The notes under the pieces are model-generated. The model did no database searches, was not told the DNA's origin, and saw nothing but the letters and a program-made list of their open reading frames with translations. From the NCBI RefSeq assembly GCF_016863435.1, contig NZ_BOOW01000034.1, forward strand, positions 124,001 through 188,000: a DNA stretch of 64,000 nucleotides, read 5' to 3'. Numbering within the stretch: the stretch's first letter is position 1; every line of letters starts with the position of its first letter. The DNA is from Sinosporangium siamense (GTDB lineage: Bacteria; Actinomycetota; Actinomycetes; Streptosporangiales; Streptosporangiaceae). Positions 1 to 8,596 of this stretch are shown here, piece after piece. The position numbers and the translations under genes are program-made.

Positions 1-1
1 C

Positions 2-238
2 TCGGCCTCCCCCGCCTCCGCGTCGGCCACCACCTCGGCGTCGGCCCGCCCCTGCGGCGGGCCGCACAAGGTCGGCGACAAGGCGGTCTGGTACAACTGC
101 TCAGGCGTCAATCAGTCCATCTGCGTGCGGCAATACTTCCCCCTGGCCAACTATCGGGCGGTCGTGGCCCCTCGGGGCGAGCACCAAAACTCATGGCGGT
201 GGACGATCGACATGACCACCGACATGAGCCGCTGTTAG
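2..238 (+). CDS. C-terminal part of a probable secreted protein (5' end outside window)
   Basis: The frame is open from the first bases and ends at TAG 236-238. The visible 78 residues start with a Ser/Ala/Pro-rich linker (about residues 1-17) and continue into a compact Cys- and Trp-containing domain with Cys near KAVWYNCSG, SICVRQ and at the extreme C-terminus (DMSRC). A Ser/Ala linker followed by a small disulfide-rich domain is typical of exported actinomycete proteins, but the signal peptide and any catalytic domain lie outside the window. I do not recognise the family. The gene reads toward the convergent response regulator gene. Confidence 0.6.
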   Translation, partial: SASPASASATTSASARPCGGPHKVGDKAVWYNCSGVNQSICVRQYFPLANYRAVVAPRGEHQNSWRWTIDMTTDMSRC

Positions 239-441
239 CCTCCGGCCTCCCGGCGACATCAGGACACCGCCCCGGCGGCGGGTCTCAATCGGGCGAGGGT
301 CCGTGCCCCCTCGCCCGGTCTCCGTCCCGCCTCGCTCTCCGGTGACGATGCGTCTCTCAGCCGGGGTCGCGCCCTTCTCCCGTTCTCCGTCCGCGTGAGA
401 ACCCCTCGTCCTCCCGTTCGCACCGCACCGGCGGGCGAGGC
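239..441. other. convergent intergenic stretch, no gene seen
   Basis: About 200 bases lie between the converging partial secreted gene and the response regulator. They are C-rich on the plus strand. The frames open here have no ribosome-binding site and no recognisable product. I see no clear terminator hairpin. Confidence 0.4.
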
Positions 442-1128
442 TCACCCCCTCGTGACGGGGACGATGCGATAGAGCAGTTCGGGGCGCCCGACCCCGCCAT
501 ACTGCGGCACCCGGCTGGCGACGCCGGTGTCGACGAGATGCTCCAGATATCTCCGCGCCGTCACCCTCGACACCCCCACCGCGGTTCCGACGGTCTGCGC
601 CGAGACCCCTTCCGGCGCCTCACGCACCCGGGTGACGACAACGTCCAGCGTCGACTGGGTCATGCCCTTCGGCAGCGGCGATCCGGCGGTGTCCCGGAGC
701 AGGGCCAGCGCCTTGTCGACCTCGCCCTGACCGCTGGCCTCCCCCTGGCCTCCGACCGACGAGCGGAAGTCCGCGTAGCGCCGGAGCTTGTCGTGAAGCG
801 TGGCGAACGTGAAGGGTTTCAGCACATATTGCACAACCCCAACGGATATGGCGGTACGGACGACCGACAGGTCGCGCACCGAGGTCACGGCGATGACGTC
901 ACAGAGGTTCCCGGCGGCACGCATCGCCCGGCAGACGTCCAAGCCGTGCATGTCCGGTAGATACAGGTCAAGGAGCACCAGATCGGCGGGATGCCGGCGG
1001 AGAAACCGCAACGCCTCCCCACCCGACCGCGCCATCCCGGCGACCCGGAAGCCTGGCACCCGCTCCACGTAGATGCGGTTGCCCTCGGCCGAGATCTCCT
1101 CGTCCTCGACAATGAGCACCGAGATCAC
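442..1128 (-). CDS. response regulator, CitB/DcuR/DctR family
   Basis: This 228-residue protein starts with a receiver domain (residues 1-120). VEDEE near the start is the acidic pocket, LVLLDLYLPD holds the phospho-acceptor Asp, AVTS holds the conserved Thr/Ser and VLKPF the conserved Lys. A linker rich in Gly/Glu leads to a C-terminal winged helix (about 150-225, QTVGTAVGVSRVTARRYLEHL) of the CitB/DcuR type. Its GTG start (1126-1128) overlaps the stop of the upstream sensor kinase as GTGA, so the two are translationally coupled. With a DctA-type symporter divergent from the pair, the likely role is induction of organic-acid uptake. The specific ligand cannot be read from the sequence. Confidence 0.93.
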   Translation of the reverse strand: MISVLIVEDEEISAEGNRIYVERVPGFRVAGMARSGGEALRFLRRHPADLVLLDLYLPDMHGLDVCRAMRAAGNLCDVIAVTSVRDLSVVRTAISVGVVQYVLKPFTFATLHDKLRRYADFRSSVGGQGEASGQGEVDKALALLRDTAGSPLPKGMTQSTLDVVVTRVREAPEGVSAQTVGTAVGVSRVTARRYLEHLVDTGVASRVPQYGGVGRPELLYRIVPVTRG

Positions 1129-3125
1129 GCCCCACCTCCCGGCGGCCCGGTCTCGACACCCTCCGAAGACCCGATGTCGCCGTCCCCGCCACCCCGGGCC
1201 GGTCCGCTGAAGGGCTCGACGCCGGCTTCTCGTGGCGGCGCAGCGCCGGTGTCCTCCCGAGCGCTTCTCCCGCGCCCCTCTCCCTGGACCTGCCCGCGGC
1301 GCGGCCCATCGGAAGGCAGCGCTTCGATGCCCCTTGACGGCGCAGCGTCGATACCCTCCGGAGCGCCGACGTCGCGGCCCGCCGTGGGCTCGGCCGCGGA
1401 CCCATGTCCGGCGACTGCGACCTGTGGCGACTGCGCTTCGCCGGGCGGCCCGGCCGCGCGGCCCTTCGCAGCCCCGGCTTCCCGCAGAGAAGGCCCGGGC
1501 TCGACCTCACCGCGGCCCCCCGAAGGCCCGGCTCCCGTTTCCTCAGGTGGCTCCGGCAGCGGTAGCCGTACCGTGAAGGTCGCGCCCTCCTCCCTCTCCA
1601 CCTCGATGGTCCCGGCGAGGCGGCGGACCGCCTGGCCCACCATGGCGAGGCCGAGGCCGCGGCCGTCGGCCTTGGTGGTCCAGCCGCGGCGGAAGGCGTC
1701 CGCCGCCTCACGTTCGCCGAGGCCGGGGCCGCTGTCGGCCACGCGGATAAGGACCTCGCCGGCGTCCGCGCGGAGGGTGACGCGCACGCGGGCGGGGCTG
1801 CCGCCGGTGACGGCGGCGTCGAGGGCGTTGTCGACGAGGTTGCCGAGGATGGTGACCAGATCGCGCCCGTCGAGGCCGACGTCGTCGAGTTCGCTGTCCG
1901 GTGTGATCGACAGTTCGACTCCCCGCTCGTCGGCCTGAGCGGTCTTGCCGAGCAGGAGGGCGGCCAGCACGGGTTCGCGTACGGCGCCGACCACCTTGTC
2001 GGTCAGCTGCTGCGCGGTCGCGAGTTCCGCGGTGGCGAAGGCCACGGCCTGCTCGGTTCGGCCCAGCTCGATCAGGGTGACGACGGTGTGCAGCCGGTTG
2101 GCCGACTCGTGCGCGGCGGAGCGGAGCGACTCGGTGAAGCCGTGGGCGGCGTCGAGCCGGCCGGCGAGGTCCTGCAACTCGGTGTGGTCGCGCAATGTCA
2201 CCACATAGCCAAGGCGGCGGGAGCCGGAGCGCACAGGGGCCATGTTGACCACGAGGACACGCTCACCGGTGAGGTGGATCTCGTCGGTGCGTTCCTCGCC
2301 GCCGGTCAGCAGGTCGATCAGCGACCTCGCCAGCGGCAGGCCGGACACGTGCCCGCCCTCCACGCCTGCGGCCAGGCCGAGCAGTGCACGGGCCCCGTCG
2401 TTGCACAGCGTCAACCGGCGCTCGGCGTCGATGAGCAGCAGCCCTTCGCGCACGGCGTGCAGGATCGCGTCGTGGTGCTCGTAGATGCGGGTGAGCTCCG
2501 CGGCGTCGAGCCCGCGGGTCTGGCGGCGCAGGCGGGAGCTCACCAGCACCGTTCCCACACCGCCCACCGACAGTCCAAGCAGTCCGGTCAGCCCGGCCAC
2601 CCCCGCCTGCTCGCGGAACCTGTCGCCGATGCGCTTGACCGTCGTGCCCGCGCTTACCATCCCGCGGACGGCCCCGTCCTCTCCGCGCACCGGCGCGACG
2701 GCGCGTACGGACAGACCGAGCGTGCCGGTGAATTGCTCGGTGAAGGCGTGACCGGCGAGGGCGGGAGCGGTGTTGCCGAGGAAGGGCTTACCGATCTGCC
2801 CGGGATTGGGATGGGTGTATCTGATGCCTGCCGTACTCATGATGGTGATGAAGTCCAGGCCCGCCTCGCGGCGGGTGCGTTCGGCGTATGGCTGGAGCGT
2901 TTTCGAGGGGTCCGGACCGGCCAGGGCGGTGATCACCGACGGCGAGTCCGCCACGCTGATCGCCACCGCCTTGGCGGCCCGCCCGGCCTCGTCGGCCAGC
3001 AGCTCCCTGGTGTTGTAGAGGGTGAGAAGGATGCCGCCGGCGACGGTGACGGACACGACGACGATCTGCATGAGCAGCACTTGCCCGGCCACACTCCACT
3101 GGGCCGGTCGGGGCATGCGCGGCAT
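1125..3125 (-). CDS. sensor histidine kinase, CitA/DcuS family, with long disordered tail
   Basis: From the ATG at 3123-3125 (preceded by GGAGAAG) this is 666 residues. TM1 lies at about 10-32 and an extracytoplasmic PAS-like (Cache) sensor follows to about 155. TM2 lies at about 165-190. A cytoplasmic PAS domain is followed by an SpoB-type dimerisation helix with the phospho-acceptor His in HESANRLHTV. The HATPase domain has N-box NLVDNALDAA and G-box DSGPGLG. The catalytic part ends near TVRLPLPEP. About 140 Pro/Gly/Glu/Ala-rich residues then follow that are unusual for this family. An upstream TTG would add 17 residues but has no better ribosome-binding site. It forms a two-gene operon with the regulator downstream. 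Confidence 0.9.
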   Translation of the reverse strand: MPRMPRPAQWSVAGQVLLMQIVVVSVTVAGGILLTLYNTRELLADEAGRAAKAVAISVADSPSVITALAGPDPSKTLQPYAERTRREAGLDFITIMSTAGIRYTHPNPGQIGKPFLGNTAPALAGHAFTEQFTGTLGLSVRAVAPVRGEDGAVRGMVSAGTTVKRIGDRFREQAGVAGLTGLLGLSVGGVGTVLVSSRLRRQTRGLDAAELTRIYEHHDAILHAVREGLLLIDAERRLTLCNDGARALLGLAAGVEGGHVSGLPLARSLIDLLTGGEERTDEIHLTGERVLVVNMAPVRSGSRRLGYVVTLRDHTELQDLAGRLDAAHGFTESLRSAAHESANRLHTVVTLIELGRTEQAVAFATAELATAQQLTDKVVGAVREPVLAALLLGKTAQADERGVELSITPDSELDDVGLDGRDLVTILGNLVDNALDAAVTGGSPARVRVTLRADAGEVLIRVADSGPGLGEREAADAFRRGWTTKADGRGLGLAMVGQAVRRLAGTIEVEREEGATFTVRLPLPEPPEETGAGPSGGRGEVEPGPSLREAGAAKGRAAGPPGEAQSPQVAVAGHGSAAEPTAGRDVGAPEGIDAAPSRGIEALPSDGPRRGQVQGEGRGRSAREDTGAAPPREAGVEPFSGPARGGGDGDIGSSEGVETGPPGGGA

Positions 3126-3272
3126 GTCTTCTCCAGATTCCTCAGGCCGTGGTCTGGATGCACGAAACTTACGCAATGGTGACTCACCTCACACTGACCT
3201 CGCATAGTCGCTCCACACGACCCGCTTTGTCACGGCCCTTTGTGGTTGTGCCGCATCGCCAGGGAGAGTCGA

Positions 3273-4664
3273 GTGACGACGCCAACACCACCTCGCCGAG
3301 ACAGGACGCATTACCTGTATCTCGCCGTCATCGCCGCCGTGCTGGCCGGGATCGCCGTCGGGCTGATGGCTCCCGACTTCGGCACCGCGCTGAAGCCGCT
3401 CGGCACCGCCTTCGTCAACCTGATCAAAATGATGATCAGCCCGATCATCTTCTGCACCATTGTGCTGGGCGTGGGGTCGGTCGCCAGCGCGGCCAAGGTC
3501 GGCAAGGTCGGCGGCCTCGCGATCGGCTACTTCCTGCTTATGTCCACGGTCGCGCTGGCCATCGGGCTCGTCGTGGGCAACATGCTGCACCCGGGCGAGG
3601 GCCTCACCCTCACCGACGAGGCACGCAAGGCGGCCGAGACCGAGGCCGCCAAGGGCGGTGAGACCAGCACCACGGACTTCCTGCTCGGCATCATCCCGAC
3701 GTCGCTGCTGTCGGCCTTCACCGAGGGGCAGGTCTTGCAGACCCTCCTCGTGGCCCTGTTCACGGGGTGCGCGCTGCAGACCATGGGCGACAAGGCCGCC
3801 GCTCCCATCCTCAAGGGCGTCGCGCACATTCAGCGGCTCGTCTTCCGCATCCTCGGCATGATCATGTGGGCCGCCCCCGTGGGGGCTTTCGGCGCGATCG
3901 CCGCCGTGGTGGGCGCGGTCGGCGTCGACGCCCTCACGAGCCTCGCGGTCCTCATGTTCGGCTTCTACGTGACCTGCGCGTTGTTCGTCTTCCTGGTCCT
4001 CGGGCCGCTGCTGTGGGCCACGACGAGGATCAACCTGATCCGGCTGCTGCGCTACCTGGGCCGGGAGTTCCTTCTCATCCTGTCGACGTCGTCGTCGGAG
4101 TCGGCGCTGCCGAGGCTGATCGCCAAACTCGAGCATCTCGGCGTGAGCCGCCCTGTGGTCGGCATCGCCGTACCGACGGGCTACTCCTTCAACCTCGACG
4201 GGACCGCGATCTATCTCACGATGGCCACGCTGTATGTCGCCGGCGCCACCGGCGTGCCGCTCTCCTTCGGCGAGCAGGTCTCGCTGCTCCTCTTCATGAT
4301 CATCGCCTCCAAGGGCGCAGCGGGCGTGACCGGCTCCGGCCTGGCCACCCTCGCCGGCGGCCTCCAGTCGAACCGGCCCGACCTGGTGGACGGCGTGGGC
4401 CTGGTGGTCGGCATCGACCGCTTCATGTCCGAGGCCCGGGCGCTCACCAACTTCGCCGGCAACGCGGTGGCCGCCATACTCCTCGGGGCGTGGACCAAGG
4501 AACTCGACTCCGCCCGCGCCGCCGAGGTCCTGTCCGGCCGCGCACCGTTCGACGAGAGCACCTTCACCGACAGCCACCACCCGGACACAACGGATGGTAC
4601 GGACGACGGGTCTGACGAGGCCCGGCAGCCCGAGCCCCCACCGGTCCCGGCGGGTCAGCGATAG
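3273..4664 (+). CDS. dctA: dicarboxylate/amino acid:cation symporter (DctA/SDF family)
   Basis: This 463-residue membrane protein of the DAACS family imports C4-dicarboxylates or acidic amino acids with protons or Na+. Family signatures are visible: the serine-rich re-entrant loop LSTSSSESALPRL, NLDGTAIYLTM, and ASKGAAGVTGSG in the second hairpin. The GTG start at 3273 follows AGGGAGAG and gives VTTPTPPRRDRTHYLYL. An ORF-extending start at 3240 has no comparable site. The last about 40 residues are hydrophilic and acidic. It is divergent from the CitA/CitB-like pair, the usual arrangement when the two-component system controls the transporter. The substrate is inferred only. Confidence 0.92.
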   Translation: MTTPTPPRRDRTHYLYLAVIAAVLAGIAVGLMAPDFGTALKPLGTAFVNLIKMMISPIIFCTIVLGVGSVASAAKVGKVGGLAIGYFLLMSTVALAIGLVVGNMLHPGEGLTLTDEARKAAETEAAKGGETSTTDFLLGIIPTSLLSAFTEGQVLQTLLVALFTGCALQTMGDKAAAPILKGVAHIQRLVFRILGMIMWAAPVGAFGAIAAVVGAVGVDALTSLAVLMFGFYVTCALFVFLVLGPLLWATTRINLIRLLRYLGREFLLILSTSSSESALPRLIAKLEHLGVSRPVVGIAVPTGYSFNLDGTAIYLTMATLYVAGATGVPLSFGEQVSLLLFMIIASKGAAGVTGSGLATLAGGLQSNRPDLVDGVGLVVGIDRFMSEARALTNFAGNAVAAILLGAWTKELDSARAAEVLSGRAPFDESTFTDSHHPDTTDGTDDGSDEARQPEPPPVPAGQR

Positions 4665-4681
4665 GACCCCCTCGGCCCGCC

Positions 4682-4701
4682 CGGCCCGCCCGGGCGGGCC
4701 G
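4682..4701. terminator. perfect GC palindrome between convergent genes
   Basis: CGGCCCGCCCGGGCGGGCCG is a 20-base perfect inverted repeat with no loop bases. It sits 18 bases after the symporter stop and 27 bases before the stop of the converging gene. A bidirectional terminator is the simplest reading. It lacks a T tract. Confidence 0.5.
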
Positions 4702-4727
4702 AACGCCTGCCTTCCGGCCCCGGTCGG

Positions 4728-5093
4728 CTAACGGTCCCAGGGAGCGGTCTCGCCCATCTTCTGGTAATAGCGCGCCAGGTGATTCTTGACCCGGTCGATA
4801 TCGCCCGGCGGCAGGTCGACCCCGCCCCTGCCGCCCTGCATCACGTTGCCCGCCGCCATGACGGCCCTGGGCACGGCCTTGAGCTCACCGCCGATCACGT
4901 CGGCGAACAACAGCTTGTAGCTCGTGAAGTTCTCCGGCTTCTCGCCGTCGTACCACACGTGGGCGTCGCGGTAGGCGGCGTTGGGTTCGTCCTCGGCTCC
5001 CGCCCACTTCCGCACACGCTGCTCGGCGCTGTCCCCGTCCCACTCCCGATCCCGGTCGGCAAGCGGAAAATCTTGAAATCTGGTCACGGTCAT
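4728..5093 (-). CDS. small protein resembling the domain attached to phage prohead proteases
   Basis: This 121-residue soluble protein has an ATG start preceded by GGGGAGGGAT. The pattern (RFQDFPLADRDREWDGDSA, then DAHVWYDGEKPENFTSYKL, then RGGVDLPPGDIDRVKNHLARYYQKMGE) resembles, from memory, a short domain found in actinobacteriophage capsid maturation proteases and as stand-alone proteins in actinomycetes. No catalytic residues are evident. It lies 64 bases downstream of two ClpP genes on the same strand. Phage prohead proteases of the ClpP-like fold are known, so the proximity may be more than chance, but that is inference. It could be a domesticated prophage remnant. Confidence 0.65.
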   Translation of the reverse strand: MTVTRFQDFPLADRDREWDGDSAEQRVRKWAGAEDEPNAAYRDAHVWYDGEKPENFTSYKLLFADVIGGELKAVPRAVMAAGNVMQGGRGGVDLPPGDIDRVKNHLARYYQKMGETAPWDR

Positions 5094-5157
5094 ATCCCTC
5101 CCCTACCCCGCCTGACCTGGGACAACAAGCCAGGCTGGAAGATGGGAAGGGAGTGAC

Positions 5158-5778
5158 TCACCCCTTCGGCCGGCGTTTCCTGGAGACGACGACGTCGTCG
5201 ATCAGGCCGTACACCCTGGCCTCCTCCGCCGTCATGATCTTGTCTCGCTCAAGGTCGCTCGCGATCTTGTTGAGTGGGCGGCCCGTGTGCCGCGACAACA
5301 AGTCGTTCTGCAGATCCCGCAGCCTCAGGATCTCGCGAGCCTGGATCTCCAGGTCGCTCCCGCTGCCACGCCCGCCCTCGGTCCACGGCTGATGGACCAG
5401 AATCCGCGAATGCGGCAACGCAAACCGCTTCCCAGGCGCACCCGCCGCCAGCAGAACAGCCGCGGCCGAGGCCGCCTGCCCGAGGACGAACGTCTGCACC
5501 TCCGGCCGGATGTATTGCATGGTGTCATAAATCGCGAGCATCGACGTGAAAGAACCGCCCGGCGAATCGATGTAGAGACTGATATCCCGGTCGGGGTCCA
5601 TCGACTCCAACGTGAGCAGCTGAGCCATCACGTCGTTGGCCGACGTGTCGTCGACCTGCACGCCCAGAAAGATAATTCTGTCTTCGAACAGCTTGTTGTA
5701 AGGACTCGTTTCCTTGACGCCATAGGTCGTGCGCTCGACAAACGAGGGAAGCACATGGCGGTTTTCAAACACCGTCAT
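5158..5778 (-). CDS. clpP: ATP-dependent Clp protease proteolytic subunit
   Basis: This 206-residue serine peptidase forms the tetradecameric ClpP barrel. The triad is visible as Ser104 (GQAASAAAVLL), His129 (SRILVHQPW) and an Asp in KIASDLERDK (about residue 175). The substrate-strand motif DSPGGSFTS is present. It lies 4 bases after the stop of a second ClpP gene, so the pair is one operon, as with the two ClpP-pair operons known in Streptomyces. No ClpX or ClpC gene is adjacent. I cannot say whether this is the housekeeping or the secondary (ClpP3/ClpP4-like) pair. Confidence 0.94.
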   Translation of the reverse strand: MTVFENRHVLPSFVERTTYGVKETSPYNKLFEDRIIFLGVQVDDTSANDVMAQLLTLESMDPDRDISLYIDSPGGSFTSMLAIYDTMQYIRPEVQTFVLGQAASAAAVLLAAGAPGKRFALPHSRILVHQPWTEGGRGSGSDLEIQAREILRLRDLQNDLLSRHTGRPLNKIASDLERDKIMTAEEARVYGLIDDVVVSRKRRPKG

Positions 5779-5782
5779 CTCC

Positions 5783-6412
5783 TCAGGACTCGCCGCGCGC
5801 CGGCAGGGGCGCCGTCAAGGACGTCGCCTGCGCCGCGATGTGGTCGACCAGCCCGTAGTCCCTGGCCTCGGCGGCACTGAACCACCGGTCCCGATCCCAG
5901 TCGGCGCGCACCTGCTCCACCGTCTGCCCGCTGTGGAAGGCGATGCGCTCGGCCAGCACCTGCTTGACATAGAGCATGTGCTCGGCCTGGATGGCGATGT
6001 CCGCCGCAGTGCCGCCGATGCCGCCCGACGGCTGGTGCATCATGATCCTCGAGTACGGCAGAGCATGCCGTTTGCCGGGAGCCCCGGCGGTCAGCAGCAC
6101 CTGCCCCATCGACCCCGCCAACCCGATCGCGACCGTCGCCACGTCGTTGGGGATGAACTGCATCACGTCGTAGATCGCCATCCCGGCCGTCACCGAGCCG
6201 CCTGGCGAGTTGATGTAGAGGTAGATGTCCCGCTCGGGGTCCTCCGCGCTCAACAGCAGCAACTCACCGCAGAGGCGGTTGGCGATGTCGTCGTCGACCT
6301 CCTGCCCGAGGAAGACGATGCGCCTGCGGAGAAGCCGCTCCTGGAGCTGCCGCATCACGGTCTCAGGCGGCGCCTCCAGGGCACGCGCTCGAATGGGCCA
6401 TGTTTCTTGCAT
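5783..6412 (-). CDS. clpP: ATP-dependent Clp protease proteolytic subunit (second paralogue)
   Basis: This 209-residue ClpP is the first gene of the pair. The triad is Ser101 (GLAGSMGQVLL), His126 (SRIMMHQPS) and Asp171 (RADWDRDRWF). The motif INSPGGSVTAG is intact. The two paralogues differ clearly in the N-terminal axial loop region and in the handle, so they probably form mixed heptameric rings, as known for actinobacterial ClpP1P2. The C-terminus ends in a short Ala/Pro tail. The upstream 276-base gap probably holds the promoter. Confidence 0.94.
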   Translation of the reverse strand: MQETWPIRARALEAPPETVMRQLQERLLRRRIVFLGQEVDDDIANRLCGELLLLSAEDPERDIYLYINSPGGSVTAGMAIYDVMQFIPNDVATVAIGLAGSMGQVLLTAGAPGKRHALPYSRIMMHQPSGGIGGTAADIAIQAEHMLYVKQVLAERIAFHSGQTVEQVRADWDRDRWFSAAEARDYGLVDHIAAQATSLTAPLPARGES

Positions 6413-6688
6413 AGGGGTCGCCTGTTCTTCGATAAGCGCCTTCGGGTTTCCTCCCGCTGATGTGGATCGACGATAACCCTCACCCCTTGAGGCGACATCA
6501 CCTTTTCGCTGTCGGCCAATTCTTTCAAGTTAAACGGAATTTCGCCGCGAGCATATTAAGCTATAAGCGCATTACGCCTGCAGCCGATTCGGTTGCATTT
6601 CAAGAAACGGCGTTCTCAAAATCGGCATCCGCCCGCCGGCAATTCAGTGCCGCCTCCGGTCAGGGACTCCTGATCTCCGGGGCGACGC
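6413..6688. promoter_or_regulatory. AT-richer spacer: clpP operon promoter region and end of the ABC/RiPP operon
   Basis: This 276-base gap has visibly more A+T than its surroundings, for example around 6541-6580 with ATATTAAGCTATAAG. It should hold the clpP promoter on the minus strand and the 3' end of the importer transcript. I find no gene here and no operator I can name. Confidence 0.4.
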
Positions 6689-7516
6689 TCAGGCAGAGGC
6701 CGCCTCATCCCGGCACGCCGCCCGGCCCCCCTCGCCCCGCTTCGGGGGCAGGGGAAGGCTGAGGCGGGGCAGCCCGTCGCCGCCGCGGCTCACCTCGGCG
6801 GCGACGCCGTACACCTCCGCCAGCAGCCGCTCGGTCACGATCTCGCGGGGGTCGCCTTCCGCGACCAGGTGGCCGTCGTGCAGGACCACCAGGCGGTCGC
6901 ACGCCGCCGCGGCGAGTTGCAGGTCGTGCAGGGCGGCCACGACGGTCACGCCCAGCTCGCCGATCAGCCCCAGCAGTTCGACCTGGTGCCGGAGGTCCAG
7001 GTGGTTGGTGGGTTCGTCCAGGATGAGCAGCCCAGGTTCCTGCACCAGCGCCCGGGCGAGTTGCACGCGCTGGCGTTCGCCGCCCGACAGGCTCGCGTAT
7101 GAACGTCCCGCCAGGTGGGCGACCTCGCAGCGTGCCATCGCCGCCCCGATGAGGCTACGTTCCCCGGCCGTCAGCCGGCCCAGCGCGCCGAGGTATGGCG
7201 TGCGGCCGAGCGCGACGATCTGCTCGACGTGGTTTTCGAGGTCCGCCGGAGCGTCCTGGGTCACGGCGGCGACCCGCCGGGCGACCCGCATGGCGGGGGT
7301 GCGCCAGATGTCGGCGCCGTCGAGGTGGACCGCACCGCGGTCGGGCCTCTGACGGCGGTAGGCGCACCGCAGCAGACTGGACTTGCCGCTGCCGTTGGGG
7401 CCGAGGAGCCCGACCACCTCGCCGGGTTCCACGGTGAGGCTGACGCCGCGCAGGACGGGTTTGCCGCCGGGCGCCCAGTGCACGTCGTCGATGCGCAGTG
7501 CCGCCGGCTCGGTCAT
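6689..7516 (-). CDS. ABC transporter ATPase, Fe-siderophore/cobalamin type (FecE/BtuD-like)
   Basis: This 275-residue nucleotide-binding protein starts at the ATG 7514-7516, overlapping the permease stop as ATGA. Walker A is GPNGSGKSS, the signature LSGGERQRVQLARAL and Walker B LLILDEPTNHLDL, followed by a switch His in ALHDL. It is the last gene of a chain that starts with a RiPP precursor at 14.7 kb. With the permease and lipoprotein it forms a complete type II importer for a chelated metal or corrinoid. The frame stays open upstream of this start, but that part overlaps the permease and is not coding. Confidence 0.92.
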   Translation of the reverse strand: MTEPAALRIDDVHWAPGGKPVLRGVSLTVEPGEVVGLLGPNGSGKSSLLRCAYRRQRPDRGAVHLDGADIWRTPAMRVARRVAAVTQDAPADLENHVEQIVALGRTPYLGALGRLTAGERSLIGAAMARCEVAHLAGRSYASLSGGERQRVQLARALVQEPGLLILDEPTNHLDLRHQVELLGLIGELGVTVVAALHDLQLAAAACDRLVVLHDGHLVAEGDPREIVTERLLAEVYGVAAEVSRGGDGLPRLSLPLPPKRGEGGRAACRDEAASA

Positions 7517-8589
7517 GTCAGGGCTCTCCGATCGGCGCGTGCGAGGAGCGCGAGGAAGAAGGGGGCGCCGAGCACGGCGGTGATGACGCCTATGGGGATC
7601 TCGTCGGGCTGGTTGAGCAGGCGTGCGCCGACGTCCACCCACACCAGGAGCAGCGCCCCGCCGAAGGCGCTCATCGGCAGCACCCACCGGTTGTCGCCAC
7701 CCACGATCATCCGTACGGCATGCGGCACCATGAGCGCGATGAACCCGATGCCTCCGCTGACGGAGACGACCGCGCCCACCGTGACCGCGGTGACCACGAT
7801 CAGCCGCCACCGGACCCGGTTCACCTCGACACCGAGGCTGGTGGCGCCCTCCTCGCCCAGGACGAGCGCGTTGAGCAGCGCCGCGCGCATCCAGAACCAC
7901 CCTGCCGCGCACACGACGACGGCGGCGGGGATCCACAGGTCGCGCCACTGCGTTCCGGACAGCCCGCCCAGCGTCCAGAACAGCGCCGAGCGCAGTTGCG
8001 CCTCCGGTGAGGTTAGGACGATGAAGCTGGTCAGGGCCTCGGCGAGGGCCGCGACGGCGACACCCGACAGGATGAGGCGGGTGGTGGCGAGCTGACCGCC
8101 TCTGCGGGCGAGAAGCACGACCGCGGAGAACGTCGCCATCGCTCCGATGAAGGCGGAAAGCGGGAGGGTCAGCAGGCCGAACCACGAGGCGCCCGACAGC
8201 AGGACGACGACGGCTCCAAGCGAGGCCCCCGAGCTGGCCCCGATCAGATAGGGGTCGGCGAGGGGATTGCGCAGCACCCCCTGCATCACCGCCCCGGTGA
8301 CCGCGAGCCCGGCGCCGACCACCGCGCCCAGCAGGACGCGGGGAAGCCGGATGTCGAGCACGATGGTCGCCAGCGGCCCGGTCGCGGCGTCGGAACGCAC
8401 CGCGTCCGCGATCATGCCCCAGACCTCGGTGAACGGGATCGCCACCGGGCCGAGCCCCACCGCCGCGACCAGCGAGAGGGCGAGGCCCAGGGCGAGCAGC
8501 CCCAGGGCCGCCGACAGCGTGAGCCGCCTCCGGCCGGTACGGCGGGAGCCCGCGGCGGCGAGCTCCGGAGCGCTGACGCCGGTCTTCAC
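7513..8589 (-). CDS. FecCD-family ABC transporter permease
   Basis: From the GTG at 8587-8589 this is 358 residues with about ten hydrophobic segments. The FecCD motif GAxMQGVLRNPLADPYLIGxSSGA is present around residues 85-110. The GTG lies 8 bases after the lipoprotein stop. An upstream start at 8640 would overlap the lipoprotein gene by 44 bases and is less likely. The homodimer would form the membrane channel for the adjacent lipoprotein and ATPase. Confidence 0.92.
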   Translation of the reverse strand: MKTGVSAPELAAAGSRRTGRRRLTLSAALGLLALGLALSLVAAVGLGPVAIPFTEVWGMIADAVRSDAATGPLATIVLDIRLPRVLLGAVVGAGLAVTGAVMQGVLRNPLADPYLIGASSGASLGAVVVLLSGASWFGLLTLPLSAFIGAMATFSAVVLLARRGGQLATTRLILSGVAVAALAEALTSFIVLTSPEAQLRSALFWTLGGLSGTQWRDLWIPAAVVVCAAGWFWMRAALLNALVLGEEGATSLGVEVNRVRWRLIVVTAVTVGAVVSVSGGIGFIALMVPHAVRMIVGGDNRWVLPMSAFGGALLLVWVDVGARLLNQPDEIPIGVITAVLGAPFFLALLARADRRALT

Positions 8590-8596
8590 TCGCGCG

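Noticed and set aside
2088..3182. Long plus-strand open frame opposite the sensor kinase
   Set aside because: Gln/Gly/His-rich shadow of a real gene with no ribosome-binding site or domain.
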